Positions 34,738-46,607 of a stretch of DNA of 64,000 nt are shown here, one piece after another. The DNA comes from Phlebiopsis flavidoalba (lineage: Eukaryota; Basidiomycota; Agaricomycetes; Polyporales; Phanerochaetaceae): the NCBI GenBank assembly GCA_035772785.1, contig JAOCPU010000003.1, positions 992,001-1,056,000 of the forward strand, written 5' to 3'. Position numbers and translations under genes: made by a program. The notes beneath the pieces are model-generated. The model worked only from the letters and a program-made list of their open reading frames with translations, was not told the DNA's origin and made no database searches. The stretch's first letter is position 1, and each line of letters begins with the position of its first letter.

Positions 34738-36125
34738 ATGTTCAAGTTTGCGGCTGCGCTCGCGATCGCTGCGCCGTTTGTCCAGCTCGCGGCTGGCCAG
34801 GCCGCGGAATGGGGCCAGTGTGGCGGGATTGGCTGGTCGGGCGCGACGACATGCGGTACGCACTCTTCTTCCACTCCTTGAAACTGCACACTCAGTCCCT
34901 TGGTAGTCGCCGGCACGACGTGCACGGTCATGAACTCGTACTACAGCCAGTGCCTCCCCGGCGCTGCGGTCCCCCCGCCGTCCTCCACCGTCAGCGCGCG
35001 CCCGGAGGCAGCTCGAACCGGCACCGGGACAGGCTCCGCGCCTCCCGGCCTCGCGTCGATCCCCGCGTCGACGCTGACGCAGTTCAGCAACTTTGGCACG
35101 AACCCGAACAATGTGCAGATGTTTGTTTACAAGCCTAAGAAGGTCGCTGCTAACCCGCCGCTGATCGTCGCGAGCACACTGTATGTCATTTTCTACGTGT
35201 CCTTGGGGAGGGAGGAGCTCATGTTGTATTGTGTTTAGTCTGCACGGGTACCGCCCAGGCCTACTTCTCCGGCTCCAAGTTCGCCCAGCTCGCCGAGACA
35301 TACGGCTACATCGTCATCTTCCCCTCCTCTGTACGTCCTGCTCCCCTCCCCTCCCCTGCCCCCTCCCCACCCCAACTAACCCCATCTACAGCCCCACTCC
35401 GGCACCTGCTGGGACGTCTCCTCCGACGAGACGCTCACACACAACGGGCGGGAGCGACTCGCTCTCGATCGCGAACGCGGCGCCGCTTCGCGATCAGCAA
35501 CTGGGGCGTCGACGCGGAGCGCGTGTTCGCGGTCGGCACGTCCTCGGGCGCGATGATGACGAGCGTGCTCGCGGGCGCGTACCCCGACGTCTTCCGCGGC
35601 GGCGTCGTCGACTCGGGCGTCGCGTTCGGGGTGCTTCGCGGTCCCCGGCCAGCCCGAGGATAGCTGGAACTCGCAGTGCTCGACGGGCGAGCTGATTCTC
35701 ACCGGTGCTCAATGGGTGCGTCGTTTTCAGCGTCGAGTGCGGTGTTGGTAGCTTACGGGTGTTGTGCAGGCGGCAAAGGTCAAGGCTGCGTTCCCCGGCT
35801 TCACGGGCACCTACCCGAAGATGCAAGTCTGGCACGGCACTGCGTACGTTCTCCTCTCCGCCTCTTTCCCCCCACTAACCAAACACAAACGCACACAGCG
35901 ACACGACGCTCTACCCGCAAAACTTCTTTGAGGAGATCAAGCAGTGGACGACGGTCTTCGGGTACCCCGCGACGCCCGTGTCGAACGTCACGGAGTCGTT
36001 CCTCCCCGCCGGCTACTCGAACTCCACGTTCGGCCCTAACTTCCATGGCGATTCTCGCGCAGGGTGTGGGCCACACGGTGCCGCTGTTTGAGCAGCAGTA
36101 CCTCGAGTTCTTGGGCATCGCGTAA
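34738..36125 (+). CDS. Secreted CBM1-CE1 esterase (acetyl xylan / feruloyl esterase type)
   Basis: Enzymes of this kind remove acetyl or feruloyl groups from plant-wall xylan; CBM1 anchors them to cellulose. The ATG at 34738 gives a signal peptide (MFKFAAALAIAAPFVQLAAG), then the CBM1 (AAEWGQCGGIGWSGATTC, an intron, AGTTCTVMNSYYSQCLPG) with its four cysteines. A Pro/Ser/Thr linker leads to the catalytic domain: LTQFSNFGTNPNNVQMFVYK, AYFSGSKFAQLAETYGYIVI, the nucleophile motif FAVGTSSGAMMTSVLAGAYP, DSGVAFG, the aspartate motif MQVWHGTAD, and the histidine motif QGVGHTVPLFEQQYLE, ending LGIA-stop at 36123-36125. The Ser-Asp-His triad is complete. Several introns of about 50 bases and a few frame breaks are present (for example near 35,640). 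Confidence 0.93.
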
Positions 36126-36451
36126 GTGGCTGGCATGTCAGCGGGCGTCTGCGAAGGCAAAAAGGTTGTGCTGGGCTTCATGTGTTTGTCGTGTACCATT
36201 CGATGCCTTTCAAATCATTATTCAATGCAAAAGGACTCTTGTCCTAAAAATTGCCTCACTGGAAATCTGAGCCTGCTGTCCGAGTCGTTTTCCGCTTTGC
36301 TTGACAAAAACCGAGCGCACCAGCCAATCGCCCCACGTGTTCTGAGGTAATCACCTTCGTGGCGCCAGCGCTTGTCACGACGCGGATCGTGATTTCGCGA
36401 GCGACGCGACCTCTTCTTCCCGCTCCCCCACCTCCTCTTTCCCTCGCGCCA
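36126..36451. other. Intergenic region before ASK1
   Basis: Contains the 3' end of the esterase transcript and the ASK1 promoter. The bases just before the ASK1 ATG are pyrimidine-rich (TCTTCCCGCTCCCCCACCTC). No gene was seen. Confidence 0.45.
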
Positions 36452-38778
36452 ATGACCCCCTCCCTCAAACCCATTGAACCCAAGACAGCGCGCTGGGCGC
36501 CCTCGGCTGACCCTAGCACTATCGTCGTGCCGGGCCTGGACGCCTCTGCGTCGGTGAACGACCAGATTGAGCAGATTGAGCAGCTTATTACGATCAAGCT
36601 TCAGGTATGGTGGGAGCGTGGAGATGGGGGGAGATGTGTGTTGATGCGTGCTTCAGAATGTGGATGCGAATTTCTCGAAGATTCAGCAGGTGATGGCGAA
36701 TAGGATCTTGCCGGCGGTGAAGCGGTATGCGGTGGGCACGGAGCCGGTGCGGGAGGCGGCCAGGTGCGTCGTGTCTACCCTACACAATGGAGTCGCGTTC
36801 TGGAATCGGGATGCATAAAGTTCTGGACGACGTTCTTTGAACAGTGGCGGCGCAGAGATGCGCGTGCCTACGTACGAGGACGACGTGGACAATCTGACAC
36901 AGACAGAAGACGAGTCGGAGGCCCAAGTCTGTTGTTGAGGAGTCGCAAGCGGAGGACCCTGGAGTATGATGCGGCTACAGCCTCAGCAGTCGTTTTCGTG
37001 CAGACGACCTGGTGTTGCTTTTTGTTTTTGGTTGTTGTTTTTCGAGGTGTCGTTTCATGTTCATGCCCCAATCAGGCCGCCATGTCTACGCCAGCGACGA
37101 CGCGGCACCAGTCGCACGACAAATACATTCCTCAGCCAGGATGGGCAGATGCCTTCGTGGTCTGCTTCGCTTGAGTCTCCTTTGGTTCGGTCTGGATAGG
37201 GATCTGCAGAGTCTCACGCAAGACGAGGTCTCGGTCGCGTCGTCTTCGATACTGCATCGGGACCAGCAGGGAGAGGACTCCTATTATGACGAATCGCAAG
37301 ACGTCACACAGCGACAGATACCCAATGCCATGTTTGAACAGCCATCCCAGCGGAATATCTCGCATACACAGGGGGATAAGGGGCAAGGTCAAGGCAACAG
37401 CCGAACTCTCTTCGTCACAGCGTTCTCCGCCGAGGAGTCGACGCGTCCTCGCATTCAATTCGCAACACATGGCAACGATGGTATCCCCCTTTTGAAAGTC
37501 AAAGGGCCGGACTCCGCACAAGATAAAGTCCATGAACCCCTATCTCTCACCCGGCGCAAAGCCCTCGGACTGGAAAGGCGTCGTCGACCTGCGCGACCCC
37601 GCAGTGGCCACACCACGAGCTGGCAAAACGCCCGGCAAAAACCACGCTTCGCGGTGCCTTCGGCGAGCAAAAAACGCACCACGACCGCCCCCGCCGCACG
37701 ACCTCGACGACGACCTCGACCTGACGCTCGGCATGTCCCCGCCGGTGACGATGGCGTTCGCGCAGCGTTGGCCCGCGGGCGCGGGCGCGCCGAAGCTCAC
37801 AGGCGCACGCCGCGCAAGCAGGCCGCGGAACGGATTATGAAGAGTCCCTGCTCGACGTCGAGCGCAGGCTCGGCGCGCCCTCTCTGCCGGCACGACGGAG
37901 AGCAGGCATGGACGAGTGTCCCACCGACGCCGCCGTCGTTGTCGCGGTACAACCGGAGCGCGTACCCGCCCGTGGAGGAGATTAGCGGGAGCCTGGCGGA
38001 TGCGAGTTTGGAGAGTATGATGAAGCGTGTCGGGCTCACGGGGTTCGATTATCGGGCGAGTCTGGGCGGGAGAGGGGATGTGTCGAGTGTGTCGAGTACG
38101 GTGCCCTCGGTGCCCTCTGGCAATGCCTACACCCGGTCGGCGTACGCTGGGAGAGGGGACGTGTCGTCGGTTTCGAGCACAGTCCCTTCGGTCCCGTCTG
38201 GAAACGCTTACGCACGGCCGAGGAGTCTCAACCAAGCGGCGTATACGTCGGCGTCTGCTGATCTCAACAGCGGGGAAGGTCCCCTTCGCCCCCCAAGTTC
38301 GACATGCGACGCCTAGTGGACGACGAGCTCACGGACCCGAACGCGAACGACGACTCGGACTCGGACTCGCTCGAGTACGGACAACGACGCAGACGCGTCC
38401 GCCGCGTTCCTCGGCGCGCCGCAGGGTGCCCACTACGCGAACGGACGACTCGTTCTCGTCCGAGGGCTCGAGCGACTCGATGGACGGCGGCAGCGCGGCG
38501 CGGCCCCGCACCCCCCCCACCGTTTTGCGGTGTGCAGAGGACGACGGCGACGCGTTCGACGACGAAGACCGGACTCGTACGATGACCGCGGGCCGAGTCG
38601 ACGGCAGGAGGAGACGCTCTTTGGCGTGCCGCCTGCACAGCGGCTCGCTCGCCAGGCGCAGAGACGGATGCAGGGCGGACAGCTGAGGATGCTGGGGCAG
38701 GAGCTGCTCGAGGATACGATTGGGATCGGGGCGCAGGTGCATGGTAGACGAGAGACGCCGACGCCGTGGATGCGGTGA
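36452..38778 (+). CDS. ASK1: DASH/Dam1 complex subunit Ask1-like
   Basis: Ask1 is a subunit of the fungal DASH (Dam1) ring that couples kinetochores to spindle microtubules. The ATG at 36452 gives MTPSLKPIEPKTARWAPS, then SVNDQIEQIEQLITIKLQ; after an intron NVDANFSKIQQVMANRILPA, VKRYAVGTEPVREAA, then FWTTFFEQ and RVPTYEDDVDNLTQTEDESE. This block is the conserved Ask1 domain. The rest is long and low in complexity, with Ser/Pro and acidic stretches, and a duplicated segment (GRGDVSSVSSTVPSVPSGNAY occurs twice, about 38,070-38,210). The end reads QRRMQGGQLRMLGQELLEDT, IGIGAQVHGRRETPTPWM and R-stop at 38776-38778; a conserved C-terminal motif after a disordered region is usual for the basidiomycete form. 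Multiple frame breaks occur between 36,900 and 38,600. Confidence 0.85.
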
Positions 38779-39515
38779 GGGCGTCGGCGAACGTGTTATG
38801 AGGTCAGCATTCGCTTGCGAAATGAGGCGTTTTGTTTATTGTCTGCTCATTTCTGGGCCAGTGGCCCAGTGCTGAGACTATACCTGCCAACCATTTTAGC
38901 TAATACCAGCTGGCATCCACCTTTAACTCGTCCTACGTGACTCAGGGCCTCGCTTGTTCTCCTGGCCCGATCGAGGCTCGCCGATTGGTTCCAGAAAACG
39001 CCACAACCAAAAACAGGGCCCCGACTCGGGCTGGGTAAATATTGTTGGACGTCGCGACGTATGTCTCGGGTCGATAGAGAGAGGCTTGGTGAGCGATGAC
39101 GTAGGGGGTCTTACGACACACGACTATCCTTCCAAAAGATGCAGGCGAACGTCGATAATCCTCAGCGCGCTTCGGGCTGGGCTCCAGGGATCGGTTCTGT
39201 GTTCATGTCTATTTCCGGCCCGCACGACCCCCGCGGAACGCGTCCACCGAGCGATACCGCAGGAGAGGTTCACGAAGCTCGTGGCTCTCGAGGGCGAGAG
39301 GATGAATGTATGCATCGGATGTCGCTGACGCATGCGTCGCTGAGGTGTGCGCTCGTTTTGTCGTTCTCTCGTTGTTTTCTTTTCTACCACAACCACGCCT
39401 ATATAAAACCTGTACTCTGGTCCCTTTGTGCAGAGTACGTACAATCTACATTGGCTCTGGTCTCGCGCGTTTGTTTTCTTGCTTTATCTCGCTCTCCATT
39501 TCTATTCTCGTCGAC
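38779..39515. other. Intergenic region between ASK1 and the DUF89 gene
   Basis: Read-through frames exist on both strands (for example plus 39,139 onward) but none resembles a known protein. It should contain the ASK1 3' end and the DUF89 promoter; a TATAAAA lies at 39,400-39,406, about 110 bases before the first candidate ATG. Confidence 0.45.
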
Positions 39516-41769
39516 ATGTCTACGACAACGAGCACAACGTTTCCCCTGCGACGCGAGCTCTGCAGCCGCAAAGGATGTTGCAGCTGACAGCAGCTATTTT
39601 TGTAGGCATTCGCAGGAACAGGCAACCAGCTCGCCACTAGGTATCACTCCCTCCACATCGAGACCACTTTCAGTCACCGTACCCAACCATCCGAAGCATG
39701 TCTGGCGATATTCTGCGCTCCAAGTCTCAGACCCTCTGGTCTCCCTGAAGACACCGCGAGTCGACAAGACGTCGCTGCACCTCCAACATCTTCCCAAGAG
39801 GAACGACATCAAGCCCTCTTTCCCGCGGACGCCTGGCTCCGTTGACCCCAACAACCCGCCATGGCCGCGTTCCGTGGTTACCACACCTACTCGTTTGCGA
39901 ACGCGACGATGGGCGTGCGTTCTGCCGACTATCCTCTCCAAGGCCATCCAGGACGTTCTCTATGACGGTCAACACGCTCTCACTTCCGAGCAAGAGATCG
40001 TCGACCTCCTTGCGTGCGCCAAAAGGATGGAAGAGCTCAAGGCCGACCTCGAGGGCAACGGCGTGCTCCGTTACATCAAGGATGACGGCGAGGCCGACGT
40101 TGCGCTTTTGGAACAAGGAGATTGCCAAATACTTCTGGGTACGTTTTATCGCGCATATAGCCACTTGCCTCACTAATCGGGCGCATATATCCATGTAGGC
40201 AAGGACTTTATGAACGCTACCTGGCTCTTTGCCGAGGCGTACAAGTATCGTCGTCTGAGGGAGTGCTTCACTCTCAGCCAACAGTTCGCAGACTACGATG
40301 TCTTCTTCAGACAAAAGGTCGGCCGACATTTGCGTCATAGTATCTCGATCAAAGAAAACTCACAATCTTTCGTTCCAGTGTGATCCCTTCTCGCGCTCCA
40401 CCGACGCCGTGTTCGAGCTTTCCACGCGCTTTGCCGACCCTTTTAAGCATGCTGAAAAGATTGGCGAGACCGAAAAGTTGGAGGCCGAGAAAGCTCATGT
40501 TCCACGAGCTCACTCAGAGTATGTATCTTTATTCCACCGCGTCAAGCTAATCCGCTGATATGATATCATCGTTTCACAGTCTGTCTCTGGGGAAACTCCA
40601 CCGATCTTTCCCTGCTTATCAACATGGACCGAAGAGCAAATCAAGAGCCTCCAGAGCACCGGCGGCGAGTCCCTGGCCAGACCGAGAAGAACATTCTCGG
40701 TAATCACATCGAGTCGCTTTGGGAGCTTGTCAAGAAGTTGAAGAACAAGACGATTGTTGTCGATCAGGAGGACGGCTCCAACCTCCAGGCTAACGAGAAG
40801 AGGAAGGGTGGTTCTGGGGGCATTGACTTTGTCCTCGATAACGCCGGTTTCGAGTTGTACCTGTGACTGCGTCTACTGGTATGCTCTCGCTTTGCCCCAT
40901 CGTTACCTACATGTCACTGAAATATTGTCGCAGCCGACTTCTTGGTACAGATGGGCTTTTGCCTCCCAGGTTCGCTTCCACGGAAAGCGCTACCCGTGGT
41001 TCGTCGTCAGCGACGTCACAAGAAGGATTGGGAGTGGCTTCTCAACACCATGGTCTACGGCCATCTCTTCCCCGACGTCCAGCGATGCTGAACGTGCTTC
41101 TCTCAAGCGACTCGGCGAGCGCTGGAAGGTGAGCCTAGTCTTCGCCTGACTTGGCGACTTTGACTGAATAGTAGTTTGCAGGAATACGAGCGCAACGGCA
41201 CATGGATCTACGAGCAGCACCCTTCTGGTGCACGGGCTACACGTTCTGGGACCTCCAAAGCGAGGGCTCCTGATCTATTCTCCACCATATGAGCAAAGTC
41301 CCGACTTGGTCATCTTCAAGGGTGACTTGAACCACCGCAAGGTATGCGTTTCCACCTGCTCCAGAGAAGGATCTTGCTCATTGTCGGACTAGGTTGACAT
41401 ACGACTGCGCCGCTCCCGCCTCGGACGCCCCTCGGCGGTAGGCCCTCGGCTCCATAGGCTCCGCTCCTGGCGCACCCCCCGTCTGCTCCATGCGCACCAT
41501 CAAGAGCGACGTCGTCGTCGGTCTCGGCGACAAGGGTGACGAAATCGCTAAAAGGCTCGACGAGGGAGTGAAGACGGGTGGAAGATTAGCGGCAAATACG
41601 TGAGTGCGGTGGTAGTATGCCTTTTTTTTTTTCGAAGATGAAGGCGGGGGCTGACGGTTGAGGGTTTACAGGCAGTTGTGCTGGTTGTTCCTCCCTTAGG
41701 TCCGGCCTCACGCTTGAGAGCAGGTTCAGTTCGCAGTGAGCGTACGCCGGTATCGGACCTTAGCCCATG
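39516..41769 (+). CDS. ARMT1-like DUF89 metal-dependent phosphatase
   Basis: DUF89/ARMT1 proteins are metal-dependent damage-control phosphatases acting on reactive phosphometabolites such as fructose-1-phosphate. Plus-strand segments match the family in order: YHTYSFANATMGVR and LPTILSKAIQDV; EQEIVDLLACAKRMEELKAD; KDFMNATWLFAEAYKYRRL; RECFTLSQQFADYDVFF; DPFSRSTDAVFELSTRFADP; WGNSTDLSLLINM; GGIDFVLDNAGFELY; then, across indels, DWEWLLNTMVYGHLFP, ASLKRLGERWKEYERNGTWI, YEQHPFWCTGYTFWDL, SDLVIFKGDLNHRK, and VVVGLGDKGDEIAKRLDEG. The D-N-A-G-F-E and KGDLNHRK motifs supply the metal and substrate ligands. The start is uncertain (ATG at 39516 or 39696). The end follows the GKY-intron-AVVLVV junction with the first stop near 41,769. 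Many short introns and several indels are present. Confidence 0.88.
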
Positions 41770-42839
41770 AACTTTCGCCGTTTTCCGCTTGATAGACGCA
41801 GATTGCATACATGGCGACGCTTTAAGGACGTTTCGCCTCCAACCTTTCGCCATATCTGTACCGGAGGACCTCTACTTTTTGATAAACGCATAATCCACTG
41901 TGTTATCCGGCGTCGTGTTGCTATTTAGATGTTTTGTGTACCCTAATTGTATCCTTATTTAATTGGAAAAATAAAAAAAATACGCACCTCGCCTCGATGG
42001 TCGCAAATTGCGTGTGGCGGATTGTGCGTCCCACAAACAGTAGTAATTGCCGTGCTCAGAAGGCTGGTGAACGGACTCCGGCCACCTCTTGGACCGTCTC
42101 TCTGGATACTGTTCGTCACTCCTCGAGGATACAACTCAACGCATGAAATTGACCACACGCATTTTCCGAACCGTGAGCGACAAGTGCCAACAGCCACACC
42201 ACGAGTGTAAGTAATCCTCTGACAAGACAAAACTTTCTCGCCGTAAGTAGTATCCAGATGACAACTTGGTACGTTTCAAGTAGACTACCGGGAATCTCCA
42301 AAACAACCTGACCCTCAGCTGTCCAGATGTCGACATAGAGCTGTATCAAACCCTGATACTGCGTGTATATAGGCGGTCCTGCGGAACGAGTACACGCGTG
42401 TCTCTATGCATACAAGAGGCTTGATGGACGCCCCGGAGGGGAGACCCACCGGGGAAGCAGTGGGCCTATCGCGTCTCCGGCCCGAGTCTTCATTTTAGTA
42501 CGTATAGAACACATCGCCGAGGACGGAGCTGATCGCGGACTGTATCGATCCTTCTCGGTTCTGACCTACAGATGATAGTGCGGCTCTATCTCTATCGCTG
42601 CTTTCAAACATCAGAACACAAGGGGGTACTTGGTTTGCTTGGCCGATGACAGCATGCAGGCGGCGGGAAGGTGAGGTGAGAGGTTTATGGGGACTGTAGC
42701 TTTGCAGAGGCGGATGCCCCCCAGCATATGTAGGGAAGTTTAGCTTTGTGGGTGTTGAGGGCGAAGGCGACTTCTTCACGGTCCGCACGATTTAACCGCA
42801 GGGTTTGATATTAGAGGGTGGTGTCACGGATTTTGCGTG
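41770..42839. other. Stretch with no confirmed gene between the DUF89 and GH89 genes
   Basis: Minus-strand frames at 42,116-42,349 (containing IQLYVDIWTAEGQVVLEIPG) and 42,495-42,788 look protein-like but match nothing I know. The missing N-terminal exons of the GH89 gene may also lie here. An A/T-rich patch is at 41,955-41,985. Confidence 0.35.
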
Positions 42840-45115
42840 CATCTTACGACGACGTTGCTTTAGCGCCGAGACGAGGGTCTGTACACGATACGTGAATTTG
42901 CACTGAAAAACGCACTATTATTGAGCCTGACTATATTCTTGCAGGTATGTTGACTGAGCTCGGCGGAGTCCCGAAGACATATTCTGGGACCGGCTCGCGC
43001 GTCTATACGAGCTCAAGTCCCCCTTACCACCGTACGGCACACCGCTCACAGGCAGCGCCATGCGGTGCCGTAACCGCTACCACTTCAACACCGTCCACGT
43101 TTGGTACACCACCGTTCTCGGTGGACGTTCGAAGATGGTATGGTCGCTCCATCCTCGACTGGCTCGCGCTGCCTACGCACGGTGTACCGTGAACCCTCCC
43201 GCTTGCGTTGGACACGGCTAACGTAGGCGCGCCTCGTCGCCGTGTTCCGTGAAGTCGGCCTCTCCGACGGCGAGATTGAGGACTTTCTCTCTGGCCCGGC
43301 GTTCTCCCGTGGAACCGCTTTGGGAATTACAGGGCTCGTGGGGCGGCGCGTTGTCATCTGCGCAGTGGATTGCGGACCAGCCATGCGTTGCAGAAGCAGA
43401 TCGTAGGCAAGGATGGTTGAGCTGGGTTATGACGCCCGTGTTTGCCTTGCGTTTACTGGATTTTGTACCTAGGGCACTAGCGACGCACTACCCGAACGCG
43501 TCGATTATCCTAGGGGACAACTGGGATGGCTTCCCGACGGCGTACACGAACGATTCGTTCCATCGAGCCGTTTGACCCGCTCTTCGCCCAGCTGCAAAAG
43601 TCGTTTATATCCAGGCAGCCAGGAGGCCTACGGGAAATCACCCACTTTTACAGACCCTCGACCAGTACAACGAGATCAAACCCCGCAAGCGGGAACACCT
43701 CCTACCTCGCCTCCATCTCCTCCAAACACCTTCGCCAGCCTGCGCGCCGCGGACCCGGACGCGACATGGGTGACATGCAAGGGCTGGCTCTTCTACGCGA
43801 GCGCTGCGTTCTGGACAGACGACCGCATCGAGGCGTTCCTCGGCGGCGTTGCCGTGGCAACGGAACAGCATGCTCATCCTCGACCTCTTACTCGGAGGCA
43901 CAGCCGCAGTGGAACCGCACGAATTCGTACTTCGGGAAAAACAGTGGTCTTGGTGCGAGCTGCACAACCTCGGCGGGAGCATGGGCATAGAGGGGAACCT
44001 GCCCGAGATCACGCAGGGGCCCGTGAGGAGCGCTGCATGCCCCCCGGGAGCTCGATGGTTGGCGTTGGTTGGCCGACGATGGAGGGACAGGAGTTTTGAG
44101 AGCGAGATTTGTGTATGCGGGCGTTGTTGGACCAGGCGTGGTCTGCGACGCCGTTGAACGTCTCGGAATAATGTAACGAAGCGTGGGCGGCGCGGCGATA
44201 CGGGCTGAAGTCTCTCACTCCTGAACTACAGAGGAACAGCATGGGAGATTCTGGGTAGTACGGTTTTATAGCAACCAGGATCCGGATACCCAGGCCACGA
44301 TCCGAGCAATTCTGGATATCAGCCCAGCTATCTCGGACCTGACGAATCTGACGGGTGAGCACACAACTCCATGCGCATTCATACAATACTCACGTTGCAA
44401 CTGTATTGCAGGTCCAATCCCAACGAAAATACCTACCGACACACCGATACCTATGGCAAGACACAACGATCGTGCCCGCTCTCGACAGCTCCTATGGCAA
44501 GCCCTACAAAGCTGATCCAGCGCTCAGCCAGGTCCCGAATTCGCATTCGACCTCGTCATGCTCTCCCGCCAACTCCTGTCCAACCGGGGTTTCCTAGATC
44601 ACTACGTCTCCCTCGTCTCGGTCTACAACGACAAACTCCACCTCACCACTTAACGCAACGCCACAGGCCAGCCCCTCGTCGAGTTACTCACGGACTTTGA
44701 CGCGCTCCTCTACACAAACGATAACTACCTCTTCAGCACCTGGATCGCAGATGCAAAGGTGGTGGGCGCACGGAAACGCGTCATACGCCGCTCCCTTCCT
44801 TCCTCGAGTACCAGGCGAGGAATCAGGTGACGCTCTGGGGCCCCTCGGGTCAGATCAGCGACTATGCGTCGAAGCAGTGGGCGGGCCTCGTGGGCGAGTA
44901 CTATGCAGCGCGCTGGAGCATGTTTGTTGCGGCATTGGTCGATGCGAAAGCCAGTGGCCAAGCGTTCAATCAGACAGAGTTTAGTGCCCAGGGATGGTGC
45001 AGTTTGATCAGGATTACGATATGGAAATATGGGGAACGGAGCCGGGAGAGGTCTGGGGGAACAAAAGGAGACACGTTTTGACGTTGTTAGCAACGTCCTT
45101 GCTCGATGGGCATAA
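42840..45115 (+). CDS. Alpha-N-acetylglucosaminidase (GH89, NAGLU-like)
   Basis: GH89 enzymes hydrolyse terminal alpha-linked GlcNAc; fungal members are usually secreted or vacuolar. The first clear exon ends in GLYT before an intron, and then comes MLTELGGVPKT-like followed by frames giving GSRVY, RYHFNTV and ALPTHGVP. Downstream, in order: FLSGPAFLPWN-like, ALATHYPNASIILGDNWDGF, PTAYTNDSFH, DQYNEI (region of the acid/base Glu), DATWV-GWLFYASAAFWTDD, RIEAFLGGVA, SEAQPQWNRTNSYFGK, WSWCELHNLGGSMGIEGNLP, TMEGQE (nucleophile-Glu region), AWSATPLNVSE, SLTPELQ, QLLSNRFLDHYVSLVSVYND-like, ATGQPLVELLTDFDALLYTN, FSTWIADAK, NQVTLWGPSGQISDYASKQW and AGLVGEYYAARWSMFVAALV. It ends VVSNVLARWA-stop at 45113-45115. 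The extreme N-terminus and signal peptide were not located. Frame breaks are frequent. Confidence 0.9.
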
Positions 45116-45328
45116 GACAGCAGCCGGGACTTAGGACGGGGTCTATGTGAGTTATGATGGATTTGATGTTTTGCAATGGACTTTCACTAGCAGTGTCACA
45201 CAACTTAACAGTCTTATCGTTCAAGCCTGGGTGCGCATATATTGCTCGTGGTAGGAGGCATGAAGACATGTGCAGTGGAAAGCGATAGCAAGACGAGAGT
45301 ACACAGCTAGCAATGGGATCCAGGGAAA

Positions 45329-46401
45329 TTAGGCGACAACAGCCTTGCGTCCACGGACCTTCTTTGGGGTGGCGCGCGGCCTTCTTCTCCTTGTACGAGG
45401 CGAGGATGCGGCGGAGGTGCGGGGCGAGGGCAGCCTGTAGCGAAGAAAAGAAACGTTGTTAGTAAAACATGGTTTGTTACAGAAAAAATATGACACGTGA
45501 TAAAAAGTAAAAAGTAAGTGTAAAGTTTAAAGAAAAGGAATGAAGGGATATGTGAGTCCCAAAGACCAAAGAGTCGGGCGAGCGCGTGCGAGCGTCGTAC
45601 GGTACCCGATAGCGACATGGGTCGTACCCGGAGAGGTTTTGATCGGTCCTGTCCAGGCCAAGTAATCTTGCACATGCTGTTCACACACACCCAAACTTTC
45701 AAAATGCCTTTGCGGCGATCCAGCGGGCTCTAGTGGTGGTGCAGTGTATGTTTTGTGGTAGCTTGGCTTGTCCACTTTCGAAATGGGAAATAGTGATAGG
45801 AAGGAGGCGGGACGAAAGTGAAGGGATGTAAGAATGAAACGGTGCAGGTTACTCACAGTCCTCAAGTCAGCACACGGTAGCCCTTCTTGGCAAACGATCT
45901 TCGCAGGTCGCAGGGTGACACCACTGGCGGCACGGCTGGTCGCCAGAGCGGGCACGGATGGTGGATGTTGTGAGCGTACGACTTCTTGACGACGTGGGGG
46001 GAGGCAGCCTTCTTGTGGGTGGTGAGCGATAACACCGCCGCAGAAGGTGCAATGTCAACGGTCTATGGTGAACGAAAACGTATATGAGTGCATGTCCTTG
46101 GAGGATTGACTGAACGCGGAACGCACCTTCTGGTTGGCGAGACCAGAGAACTTCTGCGAGTGGAGTGTTCGTCAAGTTGCCCTACACATACAAATGAGTT
46201 CCCATTGCTCCGATTATTTCCGTCGCCGCCCTTCACTCACAGCCTCCGCGAGAGAAGATAGGACCCTCAGGGACCTTCTTGACGATGAAGGAGTTGCTTT
46301 TTCTACGCAAACCGCACAGAATTTAGCCAGCATGCTCAGATACTTTCAGTATCACGCCCACGTACGCGGAGTGGGAGGAGCCACTGGAGGTCGCTGGACA
46401 T
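45329..46401 (-). CDS. RPL28: 60S ribosomal protein eL28 (L28e)
   Basis: A large-subunit ribosomal protein. The start is complementary to 46399-46401: MSSDLQWLLPLR then donor GTACGT. Exon 2 (46,260-46,312) reads NSFIVKKVPEGPIFSRE. Exon 3 reads LHSQKFSGLANQK (preceded by GNLTN in a neighbouring frame). Exon 4 contains LTTHKKAASPHVVKKSYAHN and FAKKGYR then ADLRT before a donor GTGAGT. The last exons include AIGYRTTLARAR and APHLRRILASYKEKKAAR, ending RATPKKVRGRKAVVA-stop (complement of 45329-45331). The order SSDLQWLL, NSF, GPIFSxE, NLTNxHSxKxSGLAN, KKGYRxDLR is specific to L28e. At least three short indels interrupt conserved positions, which is not credible for a functional copy of an essential gene unless they are sequencing errors. 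Confidence 0.9.
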
Positions 46402-46607
46402 CTTGGACGGTCTTGCTATCGTACACTTGAACGTTGAGGACGAGTGAGTTGGGTGGCCTGAGCGTAACTGTACAGTGCCAAACACAACCAAGCAAAGGCG
46501 CATCACTCCCATTTTAAGCAGACAGATCGGGATATTTGGCGCCCGACCGTGAGAGAGAGAACATTGAGGATAGATTGCACGGTCGGAATGGACTCTAATA
46601 CTGAGGA

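Noticed and set aside
39139..40176. A 345-codon plus-strand frame starting upstream of the DUF89 gene
   Set aside because: Only its 3' part has family similarity; the first half covers promoter and untranslated sequence and intron-like segments.
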